A DNA stretch of 24,345 bases, from IMG/VR virus record IMGVR_UViG_3300037628_000174, positions 1 to 24,345 of that record; one strand, given 5' to 3'. The stretch is from a virus. The first letter of the stretch is position 1. Each line of letters begins with the position of its first letter. Shown here piece by piece: positions 6,708 through 14,047 of this stretch. The notes beneath the pieces are model-generated. The model was not told the DNA's origin and searched no databases. It worked only from the letters and a program-made list of their open reading frames with translations. A program made the position numbers and the translations under genes.

Positions 6708-7426
6708 TGAAGTGGACAGCTCCACCGTTGTGGCAGGATGGGGAATGCTGGATCATCGGTGGTGGCCCTTCTATCGCCAAACAGTTTGGCATTCCCAAGG
6801 ATGTGGTCAAGGCCGTGGCCAACAGGACACAGCTTCCATCAGCCTATTCTGACTTCCTTGCACCGATCCATGGTAAGCACGTGATCGGTATAAATAACGT
6901 GTACCAGATAGGAACCTGGATTGACGTCCTGTTCTTTGGTGACTGTTCCTGGTTTATGGTTCACCAGAAGAAGCTTTCTGAATGGCCAGGGCTGAAGGTG
7001 ACTTGCTGCAATCGGTTTGAAAGAAAGCCTGTGGACCTGTCAGAGAGCATCAAGTATCTGGGACGTGATAAGGGTCACAAGAAGGGCATATCACGGAGAA
7101 CGTCTTTTGTTTCTTGGAATGACAATAGTGGGGCTGCATCAATATCCATGGCTGCACACTTTGGTGTCAAGCGGATAATCCTGCTAGGGTTTGACATGCG
7201 TATTGAAGATATCAAGTCAGGGCTTACCCACTGGCATGGCAGCCACGGCAACCCAAGGGACATCAAGAACAAGAGAGATCGGATAAAAAGGACTTACAAT
7301 CGTCACCTGATGGGGTTCGGTCCTATTGCCCACGATGCCAAAAAGAGGGGAATTGAAATCATCAATGCAAGCCCTGAAAGTTCAATCACGGACTTTCCAA
7401 AAGTGAAGCTGAAGGAACTACTATGA
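6707..7426 (+). CDS. DUF115/Maf-like or glycosyltransferase-like Rossmann protein
   Basis: This 239-residue protein begins the modification cassette, with TGATG overlap to the gene before. It has the architecture of DUF115 (Maf/MptE-like) and distant sialyltransferase-like folds: a nucleotide-binding-type loop I-I-G-G-G-P-S (16-22), H-V-I-G-I-N-N-V-Y (58-66), D-V-L-F-F-G-D (73-79), N-S-G-A-A-S (140-145), then I-I-L-L-G-F-D-M (157-164) followed by a His-rich stretch (T-H-W-H-G-S-H, 174-180). Maf proteins in flagellated bacteria transfer nonulosonic acids to flagellin Ser/Thr. By analogy this protein could attach a sugar to a protein. Family membership is by pattern, and the substrate is unknown. 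Confidence 0.6.
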   Translation: MKWTAPPLWQDGECWIIGGGPSIAKQFGIPKDVVKAVANRTQLPSAYSDFLAPIHGKHVIGINNVYQIGTWIDVLFFGDCSWFMVHQKKLSEWPGLKVTCCNRFERKPVDLSESIKYLGRDKGHKKGISRRTSFVSWNDNSGAASISMAAHFGVKRIILLGFDMRIEDIKSGLTHWHGSHGNPRDIKNKRDRIKRTYNRHLMGFGPIAHDAKKRGIEIINASPESSITDFPKVKLKELL

Positions 7427-7974
7427 AAAGGGTATTTTTAGATGTCGGTGCTGCAGAAGGATCAAGCATCCGGTTCTTCAGAAAAAACCATCCCGAATCT
7501 GACCAGTTTGAAATCCACTGCTTTGAACCACTACCATCCAATGTAGAACTGCTGGGTGAATATCGGGACATCACCATCATCCCTGCTGCTGCATGGAAGT
7601 CCAATGGAACCAGCATCCTGTACCAGGGCAAGAAAAAGAGTGGCAGCATGTATAGTGACAAGACAACGGGTCTGGTGAGCAAGGACAATCCCCTGGAAAT
7701 TGACACCATCGATCTTGCCGAATACATCAAGTCCAACTTCACCCAGGATGACGAAATCTGGATCAAGATCAATACAGAAGGGGCAGAATACGAAATCATC
7801 CCCCACCTGCATGCAGAAGGGCTGATCCCCTGGTTTGACAGGATGTATATCAAATGGCATGGAGGGAGAAAGATCCCGTCACTGGAGAGCGTGGACAAGG
7901 TCACCAGGGCACTGGTCCCAGAATCGATTGGGTTGTGGAGGAAAAAGAAGATACTGCCACTGGTGGAAGCATGA
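7423..7974 (+). CDS. FkbM-family SAM-dependent methyltransferase
   Basis: This 183-residue protein overlaps the preceding gene by ATGA. The FkbM pattern is clear: motif I F-L-D-V-G-A-A-E-G (5-13) for SAM binding, F-E-P (34-36) at the end of the second strand, D-T-I-D-L-A-E-Y (94-101) and I-K-I-N-T-E-G-A-E-Y-E-I-I (114-126). FkbM enzymes O-methylate hydroxyls on sugars or small molecules. It is slightly short for the family, ending soon after the last core strand. Next to glycosyltransferases, sugar O-methylation is the likely role. The next gene starts at an ATGA overlap. Confidence 0.85.
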   Translation: MKRVFLDVGAAEGSSIRFFRKNHPESDQFEIHCFEPLPSNVELLGEYRDITIIPAAAWKSNGTSILYQGKKKSGSMYSDKTTGLVSKDNPLEIDTIDLAEYIKSNFTQDDEIWIKINTEGAEYEIIPHLHAEGLIPWFDRMYIKWHGGRKIPSLESVDKVTRALVPESIGLWRKKKILPLVEA

Positions 7975-8711
7975 CAGCGAATATCACAGTCATCATACCA
8001 TACTACAGGGCACCAGTCATGCTTCAGAAGCAGCTTGAAGTCATAGCCCTGTATCCACCTGGGTATAGGGTGATAGTCGTTGATGACTGCAGTCCAGAGC
8101 CAGCAGAGGACATCCTTCCGTGTTGGCCAGAAAGAAGTCTGCCAAGTGTGGACCTATACCGGATTGACACTGACATCCCCTGGAACAGGGAAGGGGCCAG
8201 GAACCTGGGGGCACACCTGGCTGACACCCCATGGATACTTCACGTTGATATTGACCATGTGCTTCCAGTTGACAGTGCAGGCAAGCTGCTACAGACAAGC
8301 CTGGACACAGACTGCTGGTATCGGTTTTCAAGGTTCAGGGTGGGCGTGGCCGATGACACCAGGAAGAAGGACACGATTCATGATGGCATGGAATATGGAC
8401 CGATCAAGCCACACATCGATTCCTACCTATGCACCAGGGATCTATACTGGGAAGCGGGTGGATACGATGAAGACTATTCTGGCAGCCTGGGTGGTGGTGG
8501 TCCGTTCCTGAAGATGATGAAAAGGACAGCAGGGGAAGCCCAGGTCTTTGAAGACATCCACCTTGAAGTCTACACAAGGAGTGTGGTGCCAGATGCTTCC
8601 GTGTGGGATCTGAGCCGTGATAAGGTCGAATTTAAGAACAATCATCGAAGGAAAGGAAGGGTCAAGGGCCAGAACCCACTTCGATTTGACTGGAGAAAGG
8701 TTGATCTATGA
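7971..8711 (+). CDS. Family 2 (GT-A) glycosyltransferase
   Basis: The ATG at 7971 (246 aa) overlaps the methyltransferase stop as ATGA. A longer open frame upstream lies within that gene and is not used. GT2 hallmarks are I-T-V-I-I-P-Y-Y (5-12), V-V-D-D-C-S (36-41) for the nucleotide base, N-R-E-G-A-R-N-L-G (72-80), the metal-binding D-I-D-H (93-96) in place of DxD, and G-G-Y-D-E-D-Y-S-G (163-171) for the acceptor side. No membrane helix is present, so it should act in the cytosol on a protein or soluble acceptor. Donor and acceptor cannot be read from sequence. Confidence 0.9.
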   Translation: MTANITVIIPYYRAPVMLQKQLEVIALYPPGYRVIVVDDCSPEPAEDILPCWPERSLPSVDLYRIDTDIPWNREGARNLGAHLADTPWILHVDIDHVLPVDSAGKLLQTSLDTDCWYRFSRFRVGVADDTRKKDTIHDGMEYGPIKPHIDSYLCTRDLYWEAGGYDEDYSGSLGGGGPFLKMMKRTAGEAQVFEDIHLEVYTRSVVPDASVWDLSRDKVEFKNNHRRKGRVKGQNPLRFDWRKVDL

Positions 8712-9307
8712 AGCAGAGTGGCACAGCACTGTCCTTTCCAGATGCAAGAATTATGGTCTATGCAGCGCCAAAGGCTGCATGTACGTCCGTCAAGAAGACA
8801 CTGGCATCAGCATATATGGAACCGTTTGACAAAACTGCACGTGATGCACTGCACCGGCTTAAAAGGAATGAAAGATGCTTGGACTATTTCAGGATAGCCT
8901 TCTGCAGGAATCCCATGGAAAAGATACGAAGCATCTATGCCGAAAAGCTGGTCCAGCGGAAAGCTGTCAAGCCCCTTCTTCGGGATCTGGGCTTCTATAA
9001 GGAAATGCCATTTGCAGACTATATCAATCTGGTGGTATCCATCACGGATGAAAAGGCAGAAAAACATCTGAAGTCACAACACCTGCTACTGTTTCGTGAT
9101 GGACCACCGGACCTGCTGATCCGGTTTGAAGACCTGACAAAGGGGTGGAAGCGAGTGCAGAAGATTTTCAAGGATCGATGCAGCAGGAACATTCCAGACC
9201 TCATGTGGGAAAACAAGACCACGGCTGAAAAACCGGCATTGACGGACCAGATGAAGACGGCAATAGCCCATCGGTATAAACAAGACATTCAAATGCTGGG
9301 GTATTAA
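8708..9307 (+). CDS. Sulfotransferase-like protein (Sulfotransfer_2-type)
   Basis: This 199-residue protein overlaps the GT2 gene by ATGA. Its P-loop A-P-K-A-A-C-T-S-V-K (20-29) matches the 5'-phosphosulfate-binding loop of carbohydrate sulfotransferases (typically P-K-x-G/A-C/S-T-x-x-K). The F-C-R-N-P-M-E-K-I-R-S-I-Y-A-E-K segment (65-80) matches the 3'-phosphate-binding element R-N-P-x-x-R-x-x-S-x-Y. R-F-E-D-L near 138-142 and the ending Y-K-Q-D-I-Q-M-L-G-Y also fit. It would transfer sulfate from host-made PAPS to a sugar hydroxyl. There is no signal peptide or transmembrane anchor, unlike eukaryotic Golgi enzymes. Such genes are uncommon in phages. Confidence 0.8.
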   Translation: MKQSGTALSFPDARIMVYAAPKAACTSVKKTLASAYMEPFDKTARDALHRLKRNERCLDYFRIAFCRNPMEKIRSIYAEKLVQRKAVKPLLRDLGFYKEMPFADYINLVVSITDEKAEKHLKSQHLLLFRDGPPDLLIRFEDLTKGWKRVQKIFKDRCSRNIPDLMWENKTTAEKPALTDQMKTAIAHRYKQDIQMLGY

Positions 9308-9311
9308 AACT

Positions 9312-9668
9312 ATGGGAAAGCATCCGACATTTCGCTATGGTCATCCTGCTTACGTCGATGAAGACGTACCAGCATACAAGTACAAGGACGATGATAGCCT
9401 GGTTGGAATTGGTGGAAACAAGGTATGTCCAAAGTGCAAGAAGTCCCCTGCAGACTTCGGTGGGCATGATCCCTGCATTTCAAATCTACCTGGTGTGTGG
9501 CGTGCATGCTGTGGACATGGGGTAAAGAAAGGCCACATAAAGTTCACCAATGGCGTGGTGATCAAGGGTGACTTCCATTCAATAACCAAGCAAGAAGCCC
9601 CCAAACCTGAACACCTTCAACGGGAAAAGGAGAGAGTGATTAGACATGGTAATCCAGAAGAGGGGTGA
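9312..9668 (+). CDS. Small cysteine-rich conserved phage protein
   Basis: This 118-residue protein starts four bases after the previous stop. The centre has C-P-K-C-K (38-42), D-P-C-I-S-N-L-P-G-V-W (53-63) and A-C-C-G-H-G (66-71), followed by I-K-F-T-N-G-V-V-I-K-G. The Cys/His set could bind one zinc. Short proteins with the same D-P-C-I-x-N-L-P-G-V plus C-C-G-H-G core recur as uncharacterised proteins in phages, usually as 50-70 residue proteins. Here the core carries about 35 extra N-terminal residues and a charged C-terminal tail. Function is unknown, and its placement between a sulfotransferase and a methyltransferase may or may not be meaningful. It overlaps the next gene by 23 bases. 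Confidence 0.7.
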   Translation: MGKHPTFRYGHPAYVDEDVPAYKYKDDDSLVGIGGNKVCPKCKKSPADFGGHDPCISNLPGVWRACCGHGVKKGHIKFTNGVVIKGDFHSITKQEAPKPEHLQREKERVIRHGNPEEG

Positions 9669-10260
9669 TTATGACGATTACGTTGTGCAGCAGGGGAAAA
9701 AGGGGAACAACCCTGGCAAGCGAAAGTGGCTTATCTCGGACAAGTCAAGGGCCAAAAGAAAGAGGCGGTTTGTCCAGATCCTGGACAGTGCCAAATCGGA
9801 CCTTCTTCCGGGCAAGATCTTGTGCCTTGGGGCAAGAACCGGATGCGAAGTTGCAGCGGCCAGGGGGGTGGGTTTTCCCGGTTCACAGGGGATAGACCTG
9901 CATCCAATAGGAAGCAAGCACCTGGTCAAAAAGGGTGACTGGCATGACATCCCGTTTGATGATGATAGCTTTGAAAATGCATTCACCAACTCGATTGACC
10001 ACTGCTACGACGTGGGCAAATTGGCAACTGAAGTCCACCGGATCTTGAAGCCAGGTGGTAGGTTCTACTTCATGATGTCCGAAAGGCAAATGCTGAAGGA
10101 CAAGCCGGACCAAAAGACCTATATGGCCGGGAGTCAAAATTTCCTGTTCTGGGAAAACGGGCATGACCTGGCCATGGAATTCACCAAGCACGGATTTCGG
10201 ATATTCAAAGAGTGGGCAGGTCGAAAGTGGGCAAGCTGTATCGTTGAAAAGGTGGTGTGA
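9646..10260 (+). CDS. Class I SAM-dependent methyltransferase (Methyltransf_11-like)
   Basis: This 204-residue protein starts at ATG 9646 with AGGAGAG upstream, inside the end of the previous gene. After a basic N-terminus (residues 15-45), motif I is K-I-L-C-L-G-A-R-T-G-C-E-V (57-69), the second-strand acidic residue is in G-I-D-L-H-P (82-87), then G-D-W-H-D-I-P-F-D-D-D-S-F (97-109) and H-R-I-L-K-P-G-G-R-F (131-140). The last motif is the classic beta5 region of small-molecule methyltransferases. Cassette context suggests a sugar or another soluble substrate. Nothing suggests a DNA target, since no DPPY-type motif is present. Confidence 0.85.
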   Translation: MVIQKRGDYDDYVVQQGKKGNNPGKRKWLISDKSRAKRKRRFVQILDSAKSDLLPGKILCLGARTGCEVAAARGVGFPGSQGIDLHPIGSKHLVKKGDWHDIPFDDDSFENAFTNSIDHCYDVGKLATEVHRILKPGGRFYFMMSERQMLKDKPDQKTYMAGSQNFLFWENGHDLAMEFTKHGFRIFKEWAGRKWASCIVEKVV

Positions 10261-10835
10261 TGGGTGCTGAAAAGGTTGGAAGAAGGTATAGGGGTAAAGG
10301 AGCCACTGGATACGAATCAAAAAGGGCTGGAAAGTCAAAATGGATAATGGAAAACAACGGAGTGGAAACACTTCTGCCCGTGGATGCTAACACCGTTCTG
10401 GACGTTCCGGTGGGTACTGGTCGGTTTAATTATCTTTACAGGCAACGAGGCTTGAATGTGACAGGCGTTGACACCTCACATGACATGCTTGAAGAAGCTC
10501 GAAAGAAAGGGATGCATGATCTTCGTGTGGGTGACATAAGGCATCTGCACTTCGATCACAAGCGATTTGACGTGGCAGTCTGTATTCGTCTGTTTGCATG
10601 GTTTGAACCAGATGAAGTCCTGGATGCACTGACCGAAATGGCACGTGTTGCTGGGATACTGATCGTGAATATACGCACCAAGGAAGGTGAAGCCTTCTGC
10701 AAAAGCAATTCCCTGTGGAACCATTCACGTGCTGACTTCACGTCCTGGGTGGCCACCATCGGATACCAGGTGGACGAAGTCTTCCACGTAGGCAACAAAG
10801 GCAATGACATATACAGGTTGACACCATGCGTATAG
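10260..10835 (+). CDS. Second class I SAM-dependent methyltransferase
   Basis: The ATG at 10260 (191 aa) overlaps the preceding stop as TGATG. An in-frame GTG one codon earlier is possible. Motif I is V-L-D-V-P-V-G-T-G-R-F (46-56), motif II ends in G-V-D-T-S-H-D-M-L (69-77), and G-D-I-R-H-L-H-F (91-98) leads to F-D-V-A-V-C-I-R (103-110). The D-V-P-V-G-T-G-R form with a Pro occurs in a subset of small-molecule methyltransferases. It is not a close copy of its neighbour at 9646: motif residues and loop lengths differ, so they are separate enzymes rather than a recent duplication. The substrate is unknown. It overlaps the next gene by ten bases. Confidence 0.85.
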   Translation: MGAEKVGRRYRGKGATGYESKRAGKSKWIMENNGVETLLPVDANTVLDVPVGTGRFNYLYRQRGLNVTGVDTSHDMLEEARKKGMHDLRVGDIRHLHFDHKRFDVAVCIRLFAWFEPDEVLDALTEMARVAGILIVNIRTKEGEAFCKSNSLWNHSRADFTSWVATIGYQVDEVFHVGNKGNDIYRLTPCV

Positions 10836-11431
10836 AAATGACCGGACCACCAACGGCTGGCAAATCAAGCATTGTGAAATCGCTTAGGAAAAGGGGCATG
10901 GAAAAGATGTCAGTGGTTTCCGTGGCCCGTAAGATCCCGAAGAAGTGGGGCGCCTTTGGGAAAGGTGTTGAAGAAATCTACAGCCAACGAAGCTTCAAGT
11001 CCCTGCCATTAAAGACATTGAACGCCCTGGCAGCAGCCTGGGATGCAAAGAAGAGCAAGGACTGGATAGTGTTTGATGAAGCGTTGATCCTGTGCGGCTT
11101 TTCATTGGCCATCAGGATTCCAGAAGAAGCTGAATGGTACTTCAAGCATGTGCCACTTCCTGACATCCTGGTCTATGTCACTGCCAGCAAGGATGTCCTA
11201 TTTGCAAGAAATGAACTGCGTGGGGATAGAAGCCGTCCTGACAAGACCCTTCGGTGTATGAGGGCACACAAGAAATATATCAGATTTCTGAAGGCAAGGC
11301 AGTGCAACATTCTACGGTTTGACACATCTGACATGACAACTGAATTCATAACCAATGAGATCGTAAAGGAAATCAAAGATGTCGAGCGAAGAAAGAACCG
11401 AAAAGGAAAGCATCCAGGACGAAAGCATTAG
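10826..11431 (+). CDS. P-loop kinase-like protein
   Basis: This 201-residue protein has a Walker A loop G-P-P-T-A-G-K-S-S (7-15) at its N-terminus. D-W-I-V-F-D-E-A (79-86) fits the acidic Walker B/DR-type strand of nucleoside and nucleotide kinases. P-L-P-D-I-L-V-Y-V-T-A (110-120) with Arg128 and Arg132 fits the lid region, and R-F-D-T-S (near 165) the final strand. It resembles thymidylate-kinase or deoxynucleoside-kinase folds, but the LID and substrate residues do not identify one. In a sulfation and glycosylation cassette it might activate a sugar or act in a PAPS-type pathway, which is speculation. The C-terminus is very basic and overlaps the next gene by 53 bases. Confidence 0.7.
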   Translation: MRIEMTGPPTAGKSSIVKSLRKRGMEKMSVVSVARKIPKKWGAFGKGVEEIYSQRSFKSLPLKTLNALAAAWDAKKSKDWIVFDEALILCGFSLAIRIPEEAEWYFKHVPLPDILVYVTASKDVLFARNELRGDRSRPDKTLRCMRAHKKYIRFLKARQCNILRFDTSDMTTEFITNEIVKEIKDVERRKNRKGKHPGRKH

Positions 11432-12947
11432 TGTTGTATGTTTTCTATGGGATGACGGTGTCAGGAATTACCTTCCTGAACATGTGAACCAGCTTGCCAT
11501 CATGGTACACAAGCACCTGGCTGTTCCCCACCGGTTCATATGCATCACAGACGAAGAAGATGGCTTCAGTGATGATGTCGAACTGTTCAAACTTCCAGAA
11601 GATGCCAGGTGGACACTTGGTCTGCTAAATCCGACAGGTTCAAAGAAGGGCCATCTACCATCGAGCTATAGAAGGCTGTGGCTGTTTTCTGAAGAAGCCA
11701 AGGCCCTGGGTGATCGTATCCTGATGACTGATATTGATTGCTTGGTCGTGAACAGCTTAGAACCAGTCTTTGACTTCACTGAAGACTTCGTGGGTTGGCG
11801 TCCCAGGTCTGAAGAAACCACCAAGGTGAAGGCAAAGGTCCCATATAAGCGGATAGGTGGTGGCACCTGGCTGCTTCGAACAGGGTCTATGACACACATA
11901 TGGGATGACTTTTCCACAGAAGGAATTGAAGCTGCAATGCTTGAAGGCTGGCGTGGATCTGATCAAGCCTGGTTGAGCTACAACCTGGCCAAGGACTGCA
12001 TGGTGTTTCCCGATGACGTGGGCATCTATCACACCCAGGACGGTGCCAAGTATTGGGAAGAAACCCCAAAAGATGCCAGGATCATTCATTTCAACGGGAA
12101 GGTGAATCCATGGGACGAAGATGCAAGATCAAGACCTTGGTTCTGTAGGCTTATTGGTGTTCCATATGATAAAACAAAATGGAAAAAGAAGAAACCAGTA
12201 CCATTCAGGAAACGCAAAAGACAACACGGTCCTGAACCGGTTGAAGTTGAACGTGTAGCTGAAGAAATTGACATTGTCATCTATTGGTGGGACAAATGGC
12301 CGGAAGGTCTACCAGGCATGGGCACGGCCTATATTAAAAAGCTGGTTGCCGGTGTGAAGCTGCATATCCCTGACGACATCGACTATAGAATTATCCTATT
12401 TACAGACAACATGGATGTGCAGATATCGGGAGTGGAAACTCGTGCGCTGGACATTCCGAACTTCAGGTGGAATCTAAAGAAGATGTTTATGTATTCCAAA
12501 AAGGCAAACCTTAGAAAGCACGTCCTGTGTCTGGACCTTGACTGCATAATCGTTGGGGATTTGTCCCCTGTGATAAGGCAGGTCCTGGCTCTAAACAGAA
12601 AGCTGCTTGTCACATGCATCGGTGCATATAGAAAAAAGCGTCTGGGCGGCAGCGTGATCGGATTCAGGACTTGCCGTGAACTTAACAAGCTTTTATGGGA
12701 ACCACTCCTGGGGGAAAGAAGGGCCTCACTTGAAGGCATCACCAAGGGTTCCGAACGGCGATACCTGCAAAGACAGCTTGCGCCAAAGCAGGTAGGGATG
12801 TGGGAGAGATACTTGCCTGGCCAGGTCCTGTCCTATAAGCGAGACTGTAAAAACGGACTTCCACATGGTGCATCCATTGTCCGGTTTCATGGCAGCCCTA
12901 GACCTCACCAAGTGAATGACGACTGGGTAAAGGAGAACTGGAAATGA
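11379..12947 (+). CDS. Tandem two-domain GT-A glycosyltransferase
   Basis: This 522-residue protein contains two glycosyltransferase-like domains joined by a Lys/Arg-rich linker (about 266-283). Domain 1 (about 17-262) has a V-V-C-F-L-W start, the metal site T-D-I-D-C (117-121), S-D-Q-A-W (194-198) and I-I-H-F-N-G-K (235-241). Domain 2 (about 297-522) has the equivalent I-V-I-Y-W-W start, L-D-L-D-C (385-389) and V-R-F-H-G-S (501-506). This order resembles GT8-like and phage-encoded DxD transferases. Both domains keep the DxD and the late His-containing strand, so both could be active. Domain 2 lacks an obvious S-D-Q-A-W. The start at 11379 lies deep in the previous gene, but no later ATG precedes the first strand. 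Confidence 0.82.
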   Translation: MSSEERTEKESIQDESISVVCFLWDDGVRNYLPEHVNQLAIMVHKHLAVPHRFICITDEEDGFSDDVELFKLPEDARWTLGLLNPTGSKKGHLPSSYRRLWLFSEEAKALGDRILMTDIDCLVVNSLEPVFDFTEDFVGWRPRSEETTKVKAKVPYKRIGGGTWLLRTGSMTHIWDDFSTEGIEAAMLEGWRGSDQAWLSYNLAKDCMVFPDDVGIYHTQDGAKYWEETPKDARIIHFNGKVNPWDEDARSRPWFCRLIGVPYDKTKWKKKKPVPFRKRKRQHGPEPVEVERVAEEIDIVIYWWDKWPEGLPGMGTAYIKKLVAGVKLHIPDDIDYRIILFTDNMDVQISGVETRALDIPNFRWNLKKMFMYSKKANLRKHVLCLDLDCIIVGDLSPVIRQVLALNRKLLVTCIGAYRKKRLGGSVIGFRTCRELNKLLWEPLLGERRASLEGITKGSERRYLQRQLAPKQVGMWERYLPGQVLSYKRDCKNGLPHGASIVRFHGSPRPHQVNDDWVKENWK

Positions 12948-13645
12948 AGGATCCAATCCTAATCACTGGGGCAGCAAGAAGTGGGACCAGTATGGTGGCC
13001 GGGATGATCAACATATGTGGCGCTTTTGGCGGAAACATGTCAGGACCAAATAGCAACAACGCCAAGGGGATGTTTGAAAATGCCAGCATCAGGCAGAACG
13101 TGGTCAAGCCTTATCTTCGGGACATCAAAGTCGATCACATGGGGCAATACCCACTGCCTGAGATCGACGGTCTGAACATCCCTAATGACTGGAAAGCCAG
13201 AGTGGAAGGCGTGATCAAGAGCGAAGGCTACAAGGACGGCACGCCATGGATGTATAAGGGGGCCAAGATGTGCCTGATGTGGCCAGTGTGGCATTATGCC
13301 TTTCCGGATGCCAAGTGGATCATAGTCAGAAGAAGGACGGGTGATATTGCCACATCATGCATCAAGACCAACTTCATGCGGGCATTTACACGGGAACAGT
13401 TCAGGTCTGCAGTTGGTGCAAAGGACGAAAGGGACGGATGGATCTGGTGGGTCAGGCAGCACGAAGCTAGGTTCTATGAAATGATCACCCATGGCATCAA
13501 TGCCAAGATCGTATGGCCAGAAAGGATGGTGGGTGGTGACTACAAGCAGATAATGGAAACCATCGATTGGCTGGGACTGGATTGGAAGTCAGAAGCATTG
13601 AGTTTCGTAGATCCAAAATTATGGAAAAGCCGAAGGAAGAAATAG
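12944..13645 (+). CDS. Second sulfotransferase-like P-loop protein
   Basis: This 233-residue protein overlaps the glycosyltransferase by ATGA and closes the cassette. I-L-I-T-G-A-A-R-S-G-T-S-M-V-A-G (5-20) is the sulfotransferase-type 5'-phosphosulfate loop (G-x-x-R-S-G-T-S/T). K-W-I-I-V-R-R-R-T-G-D-I-A-T-S (124-138) fits the 3'-phosphate-binding Arg/Ser element. G-M-F-E-N (42-46) is commonly seen in bacterial sulfotransferase-like proteins. The fold differs in detail from the 8708 protein, so two unrelated sulfotransferase types occur in one operon. It would need host PAPS. A P-loop kinase is a less likely alternative. Confidence 0.78.
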   Translation: MKDPILITGAARSGTSMVAGMINICGAFGGNMSGPNSNNAKGMFENASIRQNVVKPYLRDIKVDHMGQYPLPEIDGLNIPNDWKARVEGVIKSEGYKDGTPWMYKGAKMCLMWPVWHYAFPDAKWIIVRRRTGDIATSCIKTNFMRAFTREQFRSAVGAKDERDGWIWWVRQHEARFYEMITHGINAKIVWPERMVGGDYKQIMETIDWLGLDWKSEALSFVDPKLWKSRRKK

Positions 13646-13656
13646 GGAGGCAGTAA

Positions 13657-14034
13657 ATGGCAAACAGGACAACAGCAACAGACGTAAAGCTGATACTGGA
13701 TACTGATCTGGACGATCCAATAGTGGAAGCGTTCATTTCTGATGCCAACCCTATCGTGACGGACGTGCTTGGATCTGACACTTCACTGTCTTCTGCACAG
13801 AAGGCATCCATAGAAAAGTGGCTGACAGCCCACTTTATTGCATGCACCAGGGACCAGCAAGCCCAAAGGGAAGAAGCCGATGAAGCTGCCATAGTCTACC
13901 AGGGAAAGACGGCAATGGGACTGGATGCCACATATTACGGGCAGCAGGTCAAGGTTCTTGATACAACGGGCAAGATGGCCAAGGCTCTTGGTAAAAGACG
14001 TGTCACCATCACGGCCATCACCAGCTTCGAATAG
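13657..14034 (+). CDS. Head-tail connector (HK97 gp6-like adaptor)
   Basis: This 125-residue mostly helical protein has GGGAGG upstream and begins a return to morphogenesis genes. The pattern T-A-T-D-V-K-L-I-L-D-T-D-L-D-D-x-I-V-E-A-F-I-S-D-A followed by helices (S-S-A-Q-K-A-S-I-E-K-W-L-T-A-H-F) fits small connector proteins that assemble as a ring under the portal. The C-terminal G-M-G/L-D-A-T-Y-Y-G-Q-Q-V, then G-x-M-A-K-A-L-G-K, is found in the same kind of protein. In the usual siphovirus order this gene follows the capsid gene closely. Here it is separated from it by the 7-kb cassette. Confidence 0.75.
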   Translation: MANRTTATDVKLILDTDLDDPIVEAFISDANPIVTDVLGSDTSLSSAQKASIEKWLTAHFIACTRDQQAQREEADEAAIVYQGKTAMGLDATYYGQQVKVLDTTGKMAKALGKRRVTITAITSFE

Positions 14035-14047
14035 GAGGTCATCCCCA

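Noticed and set aside
7854-7970. Upstream extension of the GT2 transferase to 7854
   Set aside because: The extension overlaps the FkbM gene in another frame and lacks GT sequence. The ATGA overlap at 7971 places the start directly before the first beta strand.
6707-13645. Cassette as a phage defence or anti-restriction system
   Set aside because: No nuclease, restriction subunit, toxin pair, DNA-methylase DPPY motif or hydroxymethylating enzyme is visible. The methyltransferases look like small-molecule types.
13925-14047. Longer form of the 59-aa protein starting at 13925
   Set aside because: This would lie inside the connector gene. The ATG at 14048 has a clear AGGAGGT site and gives the conserved length.
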